Shown in pieces: positions 1 through 15,365 of a DNA stretch of 64,000 nt (position 1 is the stretch's first letter; every line of letters starts with the position of its first letter). The stretch comes from Dolomedes plantarius (lineage: Eukaryota; Arthropoda; Arachnida; Araneae; Dolomedidae). The notes below the pieces were generated by a model, which was not told the origin of the DNA, ran no database searches, and worked only from the letters and a program-made list of their open reading frames with translations. Where the stretch lies: NCBI GenBank assembly GCA_907164885.2, contig OU015497.1, positions 69,082,429 to 69,146,428 on the forward strand, read 5' to 3'. The position numbers were made by a program, and so were the translations under genes.

Positions 1-1553
1 TGAATTTTTTTCAAGAATCCATCATTTGTGAAGAGATAAAATTTTATAATTGTAATACAAATTATGGGCAATGGAATACAACCTAAAATTATTGTTTTCA
101 AGCTCAACGACATAGAAGCAAGAGAACTCTCCGGCATATGAACGGAAGTCGACATGCAAATATACCGGAACGCAACTCAACGAGTGAGTCAAAATATTTC
201 ATTTGTTTAGATCAGTCCTTTTCTTTTGGTTGATGCTTGTATTTGATTTGGCTATTGGTTTACGAATAGGTGTAGAGATAGTTAATAGGAGATATAATTG
301 GTATTCTACGTTTTGGATAGTTATTGTGTGCTCCCTTGTTTCCTTTGAAAAGTAATCTTTTGAAATTTTATATTAAAGGACGAGAAACTGATTTTGTGTA
401 TGGCTATGGGTGTTTACGAAAGTTTTATTATGATAAAAGGTATAAATGTACAAATTGTAAATAAATCAAGTTTAATTTAAATTTAATTAGTTCTCTGTTT
501 TAATTATCATCATTGGTTTTCAGTTTACTTGTTCATTATTGCTAACTACGTCCTGAACTTTGGGTTTTTAACAAATAATTTAAACACAACGCACCCAACT
601 ACCCCTTTATAAAATAAATAATTAATGTACTACCCCAACTAAATGACGCCCGATTAAATAACGTTGGACTAGCAATACGACAGTCATATTAAAATATAAA
701 CTGTCAATCTAAAGTTATTGTTTTCAAGCTGGAAATTCTGTTACATAAAGAAAATTTAAGAGTCTGGAATTCTTTTAGTATATTGGTCTGTGAAAAGATA
801 TGAGAAAAATCTGAATTGGGAAAATATATTCCTTAAAATACCATGAGAAAAAAAAAATAGGCAAACTCAGTTTGTGGATTTTTTTCCAAATAAATACTTG
901 GTATTACCGATATATTTACAAATATTAAAATTTAAACAGTGTTTCAATTTTAATAATGCATCTTAATGTACATTAGACCTCAGTTAGTACCTATTTAATT
1001 TACATTAGTGCATTTTTCATACTAAAACATAAATATTAATAAGCCCATAAATCCTCAAAATATATCAACTCGTATTTAATCACTTCGACGAGAGAATGCC
1101 AATAAAATCCTGTGTAAAAACAGCCATTAATCGGAATCTGTTCCCAAATTATCCCGTTCGGAGATCTCGGATATCCGATAATAAATCAAGAAATACTTGC
1201 ATTGAACATCAATGACCGAGTATAAATGCATTTGTCACAAATGATTTTTCGTAACAATCAGTTCCTTAATTGTAACGGAGAAATTCTTTATTCTGCACTT
1301 TATTAGTTTTCTTTCCAATAGTAAATTATGATTATCCTCTTTTATACAAAGCAATAGGCGATGCGTAAAGTCGATAGTGATTTCTAATTAAAACTTGTTG
1401 CAATTATTTTCATTTATGAATGTGCACTCATCAGTTGGAACGTGAAAAGCGCAATGAAGTTTTATGTCATAAAAAAAATTTAAAAGGAAAATGTTAGTTT
1501 TATTACGTGCCTTTTAATAAATTTCCACAAAATATTTTAATACCAATCTCAGT
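1..1553. other. AT-rich non-coding DNA, nothing recognised
   Basis: No credible reading frame, tRNA-like fold or element terminus was seen on either strand. A perfect 10-bp palindrome (CGGATATCCG) lies at 1168-1177, but it has no supporting context. Confidence 0.6.
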
Positions 1554-1809
1554 TCAACCCTTGTGGGTCCCTGGGGTCATATATGACCCCAATGCAATTT
1601 CTGTTTAATATATCTTGTTAATCAACCATTTGATTCTGATTACATTTTGTGACTTTTATTCTTTTAGTTTTTTATATAAAATAATGCTATTATATTGTAT
1701 TTATTTTATTTTATTTTCCCTGAATTTGCACTTTTTACACACGAGACCTTTGGGTCACTGTTGACCCCAGAAATAATATCTTGTTTGCTTACCACTCCCA
1801 TATTCTTAT

Positions 1810-3384
1810 ATGCATGTAATGTTCTTATATCCATGTAAGTATATGATTTCGAAAGATAAAAAAATTGAATGGCGTGATACTCCATACGCAAGACCTGGGC
1901 GAACTTCGTCGGTAAATATCATAAATCTAAAACCGGGACCAACATCATATACAACATCAAGAGCAATAGATGTAAAATCTACTTTTCTGTTGTACTTTCC
2001 ACCTACCACTAAAAAAATTATTATAGACATGCCGAATATTGAAGGTGCTAAATTATTCGGTGATAAGTGGGAAAAATGGATTACAATGAGTTGCATTGCT
2101 ATTTGTGGTTCCTAATCTTAGCTATGGTTTTTAAATCACATGGCGAAGCACTGACAAGTGCTCAGTTTGGACGACCAAGTGGTCATTTTGGACGACAAGT
2201 GCTCAGTTTGGATGAACAGTTTGGACGACCTATTTTTCGAGCTGCAATGTCTCTAAAGAGGTTCGAAGTTATATCTAGAGTCCTTCGTTTTGACAATAAA
2301 GACACTAGAGCAAAAAGGTGACTGAGTGATAAATTGGCTGCTATTCGAGAATTGTGGGACAATTGGGTTGGAAATTTGCCTAAATTATACAATCCAGGAA
2401 ATAATGTTACAATCGACGAACAACTTCTCGGTTTTAGAGGCCGGTGCCCTTTCCGTCAATACATGCCACAAAAACCGTAGAAGTATGGCATAAAAATATG
2501 GATTGTTTGTGACTGTAAACGAGCATATGCATGGAATATGCTAGTATACACTAGAAAGCCAAAGGATGGCTCACCAGAGAAAAAACAAGCTTTACGCGTT
2601 GTTTTGGATTTGACGGTCTCAAGGAACATAATGTTTCTTTCGATAACTGGTTTTCCTCTTATGAACTTGGCCAATTACTACTAAAAATAAATATAACTAT
2701 GCTAGGAACAATAAGAAAAAATAAGCCGGAACTTCCCATCGATTTTACTTATTCGAAAGGATTGGAGGTATTTAACTCAATTTTTAAATTTACAACTGAC
2801 ACTACATTAGTAGCATATACACCAAAGAAAAACAAATTTGTCACTCTAATTAGTACCATGCACAACAAAGGTCATATGAGTAATAGAGCTGATTAAAAAC
2901 CAACAATGATATTGGATTACAATTCGACAAAAGGAGCAGTTGATACTTTGGATCAAATAGTTGCTACTTACACTTGTAAAAGAGGAACTTGTCGTTGGCC
3001 AGTTGTACTTTTTTACAACATAATTGATGTATCTGCGTACAATTCTTGACGCAGATACAATTCGTGATTTGGCGGGAAATTAACCCTTCATACCATGAAA
3101 GCAAAAGGAATAGAAGAAGGTATTTTCTGGAAGAATTAGGTTATGAATTAATAAAACCTGCACTACAGGAGAGAAACTTTCTCCCAGGAACTGAAGCAGC
3201 CGCAGCAATTGTTAAGAAATCGCAAATAGATCCTACAGTAGATCCAAATATGAGTGGAAGCAAGACAAATGCCAAAAAAAAGAGGACGTTGCAACTTTTG
3301 TCCAAGAGACTGGATAAAAAATTTAGTGAAAAATGTCATAAGTGTTTGAAATTCATTTGCAAAAACCATTCGTTTCAGGTCTGA
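1810..3384 (+). pseudogene. piggyBac (DDE_Tnp_1_7) transposase pseudogene
   Basis: This is the remains of a cut-and-paste transposase that would act on TTAA sites in the nucleus. Fragments in three frames line up in family order: an N-terminal segment (about 1834-2075), the GRPIFRAAMSLKRFEVISR block (about 2224), [18 protein letters not shown] (about 2409), FDNWFSSYELGQ (about 2639), GTIRKNKPELP (about 2704) and VDTLDQ (about 2939). The three aspartates expected for catalysis can be placed at 2415-2417, 2642-2644 and 2942-2944. A basic, Cys-rich tail (KCHKCLKFICKNH) ends at 3384. Lesions include stops after DTRAKR (about 2320), after MPQKP (about 2478) and after SNRAD (about 2894), plus frame changes near 2070, 2610 and 3040. 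It is not functional. Confidence 0.88.
2158..2231 (+). repeat. Short degenerate tandem repeat inside the piggyBac ORF
   Basis: The phrase GCTCAGTTTGGACGAC recurs with variations three to four times at 2159-2231 (CAGTTTGGACGACC, CATTTTGGACGACA, CAGTTTGGATGAAC, CAGTTTGGACGACC). It sits just upstream of the conserved GRPIFRA block, so slippage has expanded the segment encoding FGRP. Confidence 0.7.
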
Positions 3385-3654
3385 AACAGTTGTCAATAAA
3401 TCTACAGTTATTGTAAGTTTTCCTCTAAAATTAATATTTTTTAATACATAAACAAAATTTTACTTTGATTGCGTCTTTTTATTTTTATTTTGTTATCATT
3501 AAAAAGTGTGTAAGCTTAAAAAAATATATGTAACATGCAATAATCATAATAAATTAATGGAAGGAAAACTTATGGGGTCGTTTTTGACCCCAAGGGTCTT
3601 GAGTGTAACCGAAATGGGAGGAACCCACGAGGATTAACTGCAGTTAAAATTTAT

Positions 3655-4545
3655 TTAAACTTTAAAACTCACAATAAGTTTATATTTGAAGAAGAAAATA
3701 GAAAAAAAAAGTTTTATTTTACCTTTCTCTAAATTATTATAAACTAGCCTTATTTTATCATAAATTATTATAAATTCCCATATTTCGCTATGGAATAGAT
3801 TACTATCAAAGTTCATATAAGTTGGTTACTTTAATTTAAATGAACTTTAGCAATAAAGTGCAATTACGTAAATTAGTTCACCCTGAAATTTAACGAATGT
3901 AATCGAGATTAAACATCGGTTTTTAAGTTTAAATTGGATTTTAATAATTAAATTTAGTAGTATGTTTAGTTTTAATTAAATGATTAAATTTAGATTTCTT
4001 TAATTTTTATTTTGGGAACATAAGCGCTTTTGTGAATTTTCTTATAGTTTGCATTTTTAAAAAAGATTTTTTAGTGAGCACTTAGGGCTTAAGTGGAACT
4101 CCCATGCAAAATTTCATCTTCCTATAACTTATGGTTCTAGAAATATAGTGATGAGTCAATCAGTGTTTTATTTTGGAGGTTTTTATCCCGTTCAATAAAT
4201 TTAAATTTTAAGAAGAAAATATAAAAAATGTTCCAGTTTACCTTTCTCAAAATTATTATAAAATAGCCTAAAATATTATAAAGTATTATTAATGCCTGTG
4301 CTTTGTTATGTAATAGATTACTACCAACAATTATATAGGTTGGTTAACTTAATTTAAATGAACTTTAGCAATGAAGTGTAATTCCCCAAAGGAGTTCACC
4401 TGCTTAAAGTTTGAATTGAAGATAAAAAAAATTTATTTGTGAGCAACAAAGTTGAACCACCATGCAAAATTCTATTCCTAAAAATTATGGTTACAGAGAT
4501 ACAGTGATAAGTGAGTGACTGAGTGAGAGAGTGAGTTGAACTTGG
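3655..4545. repeat. Two diverged direct copies of a repeat of about 350-500 bp
   Basis: Copy 1 (about 3660-4165) and copy 2 (about 4195-4515) share several blocks. Examples are TTTAAATGAACTTTAGCAAT (near 3835 and 4355), AAGAAGAAAATA with TTTACCTTTCTC (near 3690 and 4210), and CATGCAAAAT followed by TATGGTT and ATAGTGATGAGT or ACAGTGATAAGTGAG (near 4104 and 4462). Copy 2 is shorter in the middle. No coding capacity or terminal repeats were seen, so the class is unknown. Confidence 0.7.
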
Positions 4546-4559
4546 ATTTAACATATATA

Positions 4560-5480
4560 GATAAAAATATAAATTATTTATATTAGGTTGAAAAATCATG
4601 TATAATTATTTATATGGATTTATGACTTTAAATAAAATTCCTTACCAAAGACTTGATAATTCTCTTCGAAAATGATTCGTTTAGTAGTCTCATATTTGTT
4701 CTGTCTAGAAGCATAAGAATTTTAGCACATATTTGTATATTATAAAACAAATATTAAAAAATAATTTTTAGTTGAGCCTTAAACAATATGATATATTATA
4801 TTTAGAGACTATTGTACATTGTTCTAGAGAAAATGAAACCGAAATCTATAAGCAAGGAGAGAAACTAAATTAAGTTTGTTTACTTGATGAAATTAAATAA
4901 AGAAATATTTCATATTATGAATAAAGAAATATTGCATCTGCTTTCTTCTAGAGTTTGAAATGTTTGATTTCATTGGCTGATTTTTGATAGTTGTTTACAT
5001 GCTTAAACTAATGAGATAGCAGTACTTCAAAAGATCCGTTGAATGCAATTCTTTCATCATTTGATATAGAATATACACTTACGGTTGTTTCCCGAACACC
5101 CAAAGTTTCAAAAGAAAATGTTTCTGCTCTGTAATATTAACTTACAAAATGCAAACTCAAGAAGTAATTAAGTTTCGAAATTCGGAGAAGTAATTTGAAC
5201 AGAGAGTTTTCGTAATAGCTGTTTACAACAAGATCATTATACTAGTATTGTTAAAACAGACTTTCTCCTGTGTATGTTATTTAAAATGTAAAACTCTGCA
5301 TAGATCACTAGGCTGTCAGTTTCTAACATTTTTATGTGATTTAAACCAATTGAAATTTGCAGTGACGAAAGTTACCTAGATATTTGTGTTTGTAGAGAAA
5401 AAAATGTAAATATTGGCATCTAAAAAATTTGTCTTCTAAGTATTATGGAAATAAAAATTAATAGTAAATTCTGATTTTCA
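4560..5480. other. AT-rich non-coding DNA
   Basis: No reading frame, repeat or element end could be supported in this stretch. Confidence 0.6.
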
Positions 5481-5483
5481 ATA

Positions 5484-5790
5484 GGGGCCTCGAGATATCG
5501 TAGTGATTTGGCTTAAAACGGAAGGTGCTCAGTTCGAATACTGATAAGATTCACTGCACACCTACGTGACTTTAAATCCAAGGGACGGAAAGTCTTTCTA
5601 TGTAGTCAGACAGATGTTGGAATGTACTTGACCTACAGATGTTGTCCTAGGGTGTGCTCAGTCAAATTTGACGGGACACAAGGGGGGAAGGGTATATCTA
5701 TATGGTTTCCCCATCGAAAGATAGCAAACAATGTCACGAATACAGTGCAAATGTCTGTCAACAAGTGCCTCCGCATTAAAAAAATAAATT
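5484..5790 (+). mobile_element. tRNA-derived SINE copy, diverged
   Basis: The head is tRNA-like: a degenerate A-box region (ATCGTAGTGATTTGG, about 5499) and a B-box-like AGTTCGAATACTG at 5531-5543. The 3' end, CAAGTGCCTCCGCATT followed by an A-run (about 5760-5785), matches the 3' end of the minus-strand SINE at 50338-50560 (CAAGTGCCTCCGCATTGG then A8). The middle is diverged. Pol III would transcribe such elements from the internal boxes, and mobility would depend on a partner LINE. Confidence 0.55.
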
Positions 5791-5794
5791 ATCT

Positions 5795-7294
<1,500 letters not shown>

Positions 7295-8705
7295 CACTGC
7301 TGGCCACCCAAATTGCAACACCAAGAAAGACAAGAGATATCACAACAAAATTTATTTTGTAGATAACATGTTCACCAAGTATCAGATGATTAAATTTATA
7401 GACGTCTGTGAAGTGTGGTTCCTGCCAAAATCAGTAGCCAGAGTAGCCGCCATTGTTGGAGATCACCGCTGCCACACGCCTCGGCATTGATTCAAAGACA
7501 CTTTCGATGAGTTCTTGGGGTACAGCAGACCAAGCAGCTTCCACACGTTGCCAAAGTTAATCTGCTGTGGCAGCTGGGGATGGAATCTGGGTCAATCGTA
7601 GAGCAACCATGGACCACATGTTTTCTATCGGCGAAAGATCCGGAGAGCAAGGCGGCCAGGGAAGCAATTCAATCTGGCGATTGACGAAGAACTGTCGGAC
7701 AATGCGTGCCACGTGTGGTCGCGCATTATCCTGTTGAAATATGGCTGTGGGCAAGTCCTGAAGGTAAGGAAGGACAACTGGCTCCAACACCTCGGAAACG
7801 TAGCGCTGGCTGTTTAAAGTACCGGCAATGCGTACTAGAGGTGTGCGAGAGTCATATCCAATACCGCCCCATACCATAATACCCGGTGCAGGACGAGTGT
7901 GGCGGTGCATAACGCAGCTGTTCAGCATCCTCTCTTCACGGTGTCTCCAGACTCGAATGCGACCATCGTGGTGTTGCAGACAGAAGCGTGACTCGTCAGT
8001 AAAGACAATTTCATTCCATTCTGCCGTCCACATCCTTCTGTCATCGCACCATTGGTGGCGGAGACGTCTGTGGTTCTGCGTCAAGGGTAGACAAAACAAT
8101 GGACGTCTTGCGGACAGACCACTCAGCTGTAAACGGCGTCGAATGGTACGCGCAGACACTGGATGATGCGTTACAGACTGCATGTGCTGTGCTATGGTTC
8201 GTGATGTGACTGAGCGATCCGTCACTGCCATGCACACAATTTGCCTGTCATCAAATGAAGTGGTGCGCTGAGGTGGATGCGATCGAACACGCCGGTCCGT
8301 CGTACCTTCCTGCATCCAACGATCACATATCCGCATTACAGTTATTTGGTTTCGTCGAACACGACAACCGATTTCCCTGAAAGATAATCCACAATCTCGG
8401 TAGGCCACTATCCTTCCTCTGTCGAACTCGGATACTTGATCAAAAGATGATTGTTGTTTTCGACGAGGCATAATTGGTCGTTTTTTTTTGAAAAAACCAC
8501 AAGAAAAACACAATTGCCGAACTTGAAATCGTTGAAATCTCCAAGCCTTAAATAGCGCTTTGAAGTGGCGCCACAGGCACGCGTGATGTGCGTCTGCGCT
8601 GAAATTCTAATCATTTGCATATCTTACCTCCGCTAATGCATGTTGTAAATTTCATGTTATTTGCATGTTTCCTTCAGGGTGTTGCATTTACAGTGTCCAG
8701 CAGTG
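7295..8705 (-). mobile_element. Tc1-like transposon, copy 1 (near full length)
   Basis: The ends are inverted: CACTGCTGGCCACCCAAATT at 7295 and the reverse complement of a CACTGGACACTGTAAATGC-like end finishing CCAGCAGTG at 8705. TA follows the right end (8706-8707), while the left flank is now AA, a decayed TA. At 1,411 bp it has the usual length for the family. It is the same subfamily as the copy at 61779-63182, which lies in the opposite orientation and preserves both TAs. One minus-strand transposase gene fills the interior. Confidence 0.92.
7431..8471 (-). pseudogene. Tc1 transposase (DD34E) with one premature stop
   Basis: This encodes a Tc1-type DNA transposase. The start chosen is the ATG at 8471 (MPRRKQQSSFDQ), which matches the start in the sister copy at 62011; an in-frame ATG 14 codons upstream is less likely. 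Two helix-turn-helix segments come first (LSFREIGCRV...; TIAQHMQ...ARTIRRRL), then the catalytic residues in FTDESRF, FQQDNARPH and LSPIENMWS. There are 34 residues between the second D and the E. A single stop at 7557-7559 (TAA where the sister copy has CAA, giving D-Q-L-W) truncates the protein; the same frame then continues to the natural end at 7431 (NNGGYSGY). The lesion removes only the last 40 or so residues. Confidence 0.92.
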
Positions 8706-8772
8706 TATATGAAATACATGCATTTTAATTTTTATCTTTTTCTTAACGATCTTAAAGATTACCCCAAAAAGG

Positions 8773-8972
8773 ATTGTTTAGAAAGGATAAGAAATTTGTG
8801 CAATACAATTTTAAACTTTTCTTTTTATAATGTTAACAATAATTACACTAATAACGATTGTTTAGGAAAGGTATGGAAAAATGTATTACAATTTTTAACA
8901 TTTTTATAATATTAACAATTACACTAAACAGTATTGTTCAGAAAAGATATTAAAAAATGCATTACAATTTTG
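8773..8972. repeat. Three imperfect tandem units of about 75-85 bp
   Basis: Units begin near 8773, 8857 and 8931. Each contains ATTGTTTAG(A/G)AAAG or TTGTTCAGAAAAG, then a CAATACAATTTT or TTACAATTTT block and TTAACAAT-ATTACACTAA. It lies immediately outside the Tc1 element and is non-coding. Confidence 0.75.
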
Positions 8973-8974
8973 AA

Positions 8975-9434
8975 TCTCCAGCAAAATAAGTAATGAAATT
9001 AAGAGGGAGGAAAAATCATAATTTGTGAAAAAAAAGAATATTCTTCTAAAAACTGTACCACTGTCTGCAATCAAACCAATTGTTTCCCCATCTGAAATTA
9101 GATATACAGTTAAAACCCACCGAAATTTAATTTAAAATGTAATCAAAACTAGTCCTTTTATAAATAAAGTGGCACACTAATTACTTTAGATAGTAATGAA
9201 CCAAATTTAGCTACCTTATATGACTGAAAGCTAATGAATGCTAAGATTACAACCATTTAAATTCAAAATAATGATCTCAAAGATTACCGTGACTTAGATG
9301 GCACACTGTCACTGGCAAATGTATCGTGAAATAGAAAAATATGTTTATTACACCCGTTAATATTACACCTTATTCAGGGTAATATTTTATAATTATATTC
9401 ATAACTACATGCTATCAAGCAACATTACACCCCT
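8975..9434. other. AT-rich spacer
   Basis: No gene or structured repeat was seen. Confidence 0.6.
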
Positions 9435-9550
<116 letters not shown>

Positions 9551-9574
9551 GAGAAAGAGAGAGAGGGGGGAGAC

Positions 9575-10165
9575 AGAAACCACTATAGGTCACATTCTAT
9601 AAAATACAATGTATTATACCACACTATTTCCAAATTTCATCTAATGGCATCACCATATGACACTATTTGAATAAAATCTCTATATCTGTAATGATATAAG
9701 TAAGAGTTTCGGATTGCATCACACACAAATAAATTAAGTTTTATCTCATGAAGTTGTTCGGAATCACAGTAAACGCTGAAAGAAAAATGGAATTTTCAGC
9801 TGTCCACAGATATGCGTTATAAAAGTAAACGTGTAAAATTCCTTTTCCACATATAAAAAGTAAAATTCAAAGTATATGGCTATTTGTTTATAATTATGTT
9901 CTCAACCTGATAATGACGAAAGTAACAATTCAGTTCAAACCCCATATGCTGCGAAGACGTTTTTGAAACCAATTATAAAATGTCAGTTTTCGTACTTGCT
10001 TGAAACAACTAGCTGTTTTCAGTTTTAATGTTCGAAGAATGAAACGAGGAGCTTAAATAAATTTGAATATCGGTTAAAGAATTTCAGTTTAATGGGAGCT
10101 AAACACTAATTTAGTAACGTGATGTTACTGCTTAGGAAAACTGTGTTGTTGAAAGGTAGGAAATT
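9575..10165. other. Non-coding DNA
   Basis: Nothing could be supported here on either strand. Confidence 0.55.
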
Positions 10166-10169
10166 TGGG

Positions 10170-10415
10170 CCAAGAAACTTTTTTTTTTCCCAATGGGACA
10201 GACGGTATCTCGGACAATATCCTTACCGCCATAGTACACCGCAGTTTGCTAGCCATTTTATTATGGGGGCACCATATAGACGGAATACTGAGAAACTGGA
10301 TTTTATTATTAGGTATATTAACCCTTTCAGGGGAAACAAACTCGGATGTTTACATGGTGCAGATTTTTTTCCCGATTTTTTTAACCTAAAGAATCTTAAA
10401 AAATTTTCCAATTAA
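10170..10415 (-). mobile_element. SINE fragment related to 50338-50560
   Basis: On the + strand it has a poly-T/CCCAATGGG start (10176-10196), then the block GCTAGCCATTTTATTATGGG and GCACCATATAGACGG (about 10250-10283). This parallels CTGCCCATTTTATTGTGGAG and GCACTATATAGGCCG near 50391-50424. Read on the minus strand, the T-run is the A-tail of the element. The tRNA-like head is not visible, so the copy is probably 5'-truncated. Confidence 0.5.
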
Positions 10416-10419
10416 AGGT

Positions 10420-11287
10420 TGCAAAATGTTCTTACTTCTTTAATCTGATAATAGAGGGCAGTACTAGCCATTTTCCGCACATTTAACTGGAATATATTGA
10501 ATGCAAGTGAAAAAAGACTAAATTTAGGTGTTTGTACTGTGCAAACTGCGCCCCTCAAAGGTTTAAAGGGTTTATTTTTGCATGAGGGGATCTGAGTTTA
10601 ATGATGCTCTGAATAAATGACCTGTTAGTTTCATTCTTTGCGGTATCTTAATTTATAATTTTCTGGCAGATGGAAAATAAACACTTTGTTTGTTGCTTTG
10701 AGAATACGGATTTAACTTATGGTAGCAACTGAAATTACAAAGAAACTAGTTAACAAAATAATGAATTAATTTTAAACTTGCTTTCCATACTATACATACG
10801 GCTAATGTATCATTTACCGTTCGTTCAACATTTTGGTGATCAAGAAAACAGCATTAAAGCATTAATCTTTACTCTCATCACTGTGAATAATCAGGCACGA
10901 AGAAAATCCTCATTTATCTAGAAAGTTTTATATTACCAGCATTTACTTTTTTTGCATTATAATGCACTTCTAAGACTGCTTTTCTGAAACGTAAATTAAG
11001 TTTATTTCATCTGACTACTGCTGTCAAGTTTATTTCACATTCATATTGAGACAAAATGCTAATGATTCTTCTCCTTCTATAGCGGTATCCCAAACACGAA
11101 ACTTCTAGCATTCTCATCAATTGAAATAAATTTCGCCATATATTTTCAAATGATACACTATGCAGATTACAAAGTACTAATATTTATCCCCCCTTGTGAT
11201 ATATTCTAATTCTTGCCTGCAGTTTAAGAGTATAAAGACACACTCACAAATGTACATTATATATCGATATCTATATCTATCTATCTA
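10420..11287. other. Non-coding DNA
   Basis: No feature was recognised. Confidence 0.6.
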
Positions 11288-12979
<1,692 letters not shown>

Positions 12980-13139
12980 CAGTGAAACTTCTCTATCGAG
13001 ACGCTTTGAAGGATAGCCGCGTAAAAGGAGGCAAAATAAAATTGTCTGTATGGCATGTATGTAATCGGTTCTGAACAAAATATGACCGTTTTTTGGGGTT
13101 GTCGGTGAATAAGGGTGGCTAACTATAAAATTTTCACTG
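12980..13139. mobile_element. Small pogo/Tigger-type MITE (160 bp)
   Basis: The left end reads CAGTGAAACTTCTCTATCGA and the right end, reverse-complemented, CAGTGAAAATTTTATAGTTA. A TA follows the right end (13140-13141), while the left flank is AA. The CAGTGAAA...CTCTAT start is characteristic of pogo-group termini. There is no coding sequence. The match between the ends is short, so the call is moderate. Confidence 0.5.
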
Positions 13140-13522
13140 TAATTATTTCAATATGTTCACCTCAGCAAATATGTAGCATATATGGAAGGATTACATAAAT
13201 ACACAAGTATTTTTACTACCGGCTCTATTCAGAGCAAATGAATAGCAAGTAAAGAAAGATAAAGTGAAAATCAGCTTTAAACTTAGCATAAATTTTCTTT
13301 GAAGATTCTATCGATTAGCTGAAAAAATGGGGTTCCTGATACACCAAATGTAAGATTTTCAAGGTAGGGTTTTCAAGATAAGGTTTTCCCAAGGTAGGAT
13401 TCTCATGGACTTTAGACGCTGCAGCCCAGGGTCCTCGAGAATACAGAGAAAGGCCGACATTTTATTTAGGCATAAACAGGAATCACTAAAGGTTACTGAT
13501 AGTTAAACTCATGTAGAAAAAA

Positions 13523-13753
13523 ATGAATTCATTTCCCGATGTTGAAATACAACTGCTGATATTTATGTGCTTGTTGATAACTAATGCAACTGGAGTAAGG
13601 AATTTTTCCAAGAGGAAACTTTTAGAGAATACAAACAGATCGACAATGGTACAAGAGAGACTCAAGAAACTTGCTTTTAAGGCAGTAGAAAATGATAATC
13701 TAAAGGACTTGAAACTTACCGATGTTTGTGAGACATTTGTTACTAAGAAATAA
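13523..13753 (+). pseudogene. hAT transposase C-terminal (dimerisation) fragment
   Basis: A 76-codon frame reads FPDVEIQLLIFMCLLITNAT, then FSKRKLLENTNRSTMVQERL, then LAFKAVENDNLKDLKL. This order (FP-x-L-x3-L-IFL..., R-FSKLKLIK-like, RSTM-QERL, IE-ND) is the conserved hAT-family dimerisation region near the end of the transposase. The usual AERSFSKLK segment is altered to TGVRNFSKRK. No N-terminal BED finger or catalytic domain lies upstream, where 13140-13520 is non-coding, so this is a truncated relic. The frame ends at a natural-looking stop (13751-13753). Confidence 0.75.
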
Positions 13754-13759
13754 CGCAAA

Positions 13760-15360
13760 TCATATGTTTAAATTTTAATTGTCGTTAACCTCGAACCAAT
13801 ATATTTTTTTTAATTTTGGAAATGCAGAGTAATGCAAAAGTCACTTGACACTAGCAGTTATTCGGCTCTTCAGTGACCAGAGACGTAGCAGTGGGTGGAG
13901 TCAACAGATAAGGGCAAAAGCTTAAACAACAGAAGTACTATACTGCGGTTGTTCATTGCTACAAAACGGAAGTCTTAGTGACTGGGCTTGTTATTTCAAC
14001 TGTTAAAAAGTTCAGCTATCCACAAAAGTAATTTTCTAGGGAACACTAATGTTATATCACGGATTTATCACTTTGCATTATTCTGAGTTCCCAGCTCTTC
14101 AATAATGGCTAAACTGTAGGGGCTATAGTTATAATATATCTATGGCTGTATTATCAATATTTTTCATTTTTTCTAATTTTCTTGATAAGATGTTAAGGGA
14201 TGAAATTTCAACCTTTAAGGCTTATGGCAAAAATAAATGCACTAGAAAATAGACATGAAAACCAGAAATTGTAAAATGCTATTATTTTGTACATATACAT
14301 GTATAATGGTTCATACCGACTTTGAAATTAAAATCCCGTCTTCTCAGAGTTAATTGAAGGATATTTTTCTCACGGAAGATTTCATTACTTTTTACATTGT
14401 ATGAAGATTAGAAACCAGGTACAAACGTATATATTATACTATTTAATGCTATTTTCATAGTCTTTGCAAGTTTCTTTTTGGGACTTTCACAAAGAATATT
14501 ATTTTTGGTCTACACCGTGCAGTACTTCTACTTGTGTTAAAGTTACAATTGTGGTCATGGAGGAATTGGTAAGTTTAAATGAACTTTTAACGTACAGGAC
14601 ATGTTAAAACAAATTTACATTATCATTTTCTATTCTGCGATAGGAAGGTATGCATTAGAATAGCAAAATTATAGAGTTTCAGAAATAACATGCTTTAGCT
14701 TTGTATTCATTTCCCACGCAATTGAATTAAACTTTCGGTTTACCTAGGGATCAGTTATTTACCCGATTTCTTCCTATGACAAAAATATAATGACAAAAAA
14801 CCAAGAAAATCACGGTTTCTAATCAACAAAAACCAAGATTTTCGTTAATCAATAAGACCAGAACATGAGAAAATTATAAAAATAAACATGCTGTAAAAAT
14901 AGGAACATTTGGAATAGATGTAGTATTTAAGTATTTATAAGTTGCTACCTACTTAAAGATTTCTTCTGTATTGCAGTGGTAAGAAATGTTTTACAAGGAG
15001 TTATACAGCTTAAATCAAATAATATGTTGTCAGCAAAATTCTAAATGTAAACGGAGCCACCCGGTACTTTATACAAATAAGTTTTACAGAAAGCGCAGAA
15101 ATTTTACTGCGGAAACAAACCATGGCTATATCTTGAGGACACCGAATCTGATTTTCATGCTAAGCAAAGCAAGGAAGTTTTAGCTTCATATTAAGACTTT
15201 TAGCTTAAAAATACACTATATATATAACTATTTGTTTAATTAATCCCCTTACTGTTCGATTTTTGTTCGTCTTATTACTTTTTGTATCTTTCAATTCTCA
15301 TCATACAGATTTATTGAAAATTTTATTTTTTTATGTGAGAACTGTCGTAAAGTACGATAA
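13760..15360. other. Non-coding DNA up to the BEL insertion
   Basis: A CAGTGACC...GACGTAGCAGTGGG phrase near 13870 vaguely resembles a hAT terminus, but no partner end was found. A short open frame at 14986-15183 has no recognisable similarity. Confidence 0.5.
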
Positions 15361-15365
15361 ACCTC

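Larger units (their letters stand above)
1558..3633 (+). mobile_element. piggyBac-like DNA transposon, degenerate
   Basis: The right end is followed by TTAA (3634-3637), and the left end is preceded by TCAA (1554-1557), a one-base decay of the expected TTAA duplication. The terminal inverted repeats read CCCTTGTGGGTCCCT on the left and TCCTCGTGGGTTCCT on the right (reverse complement). Each end also has a subterminal palindrome: GGGGTCATATATGACCCC at 1573-1590 and GGGGTCGTTTTTGACCCC at 3574-3591. A third, related motif lies at 1751-1769. The interior encodes a recognisable piggyBac transposase. At about 2.1 kb it is close to family length, although the acidic N-terminus is not visible. Confidence 0.85.

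Noticed and set aside
13861..13900. Possible hAT terminus (CAGTGACC...GACGTAGCAGTGGG) after the hAT fragment
   Set aside because: No inverted partner or 8-bp target duplication could be found around the hAT remnant.
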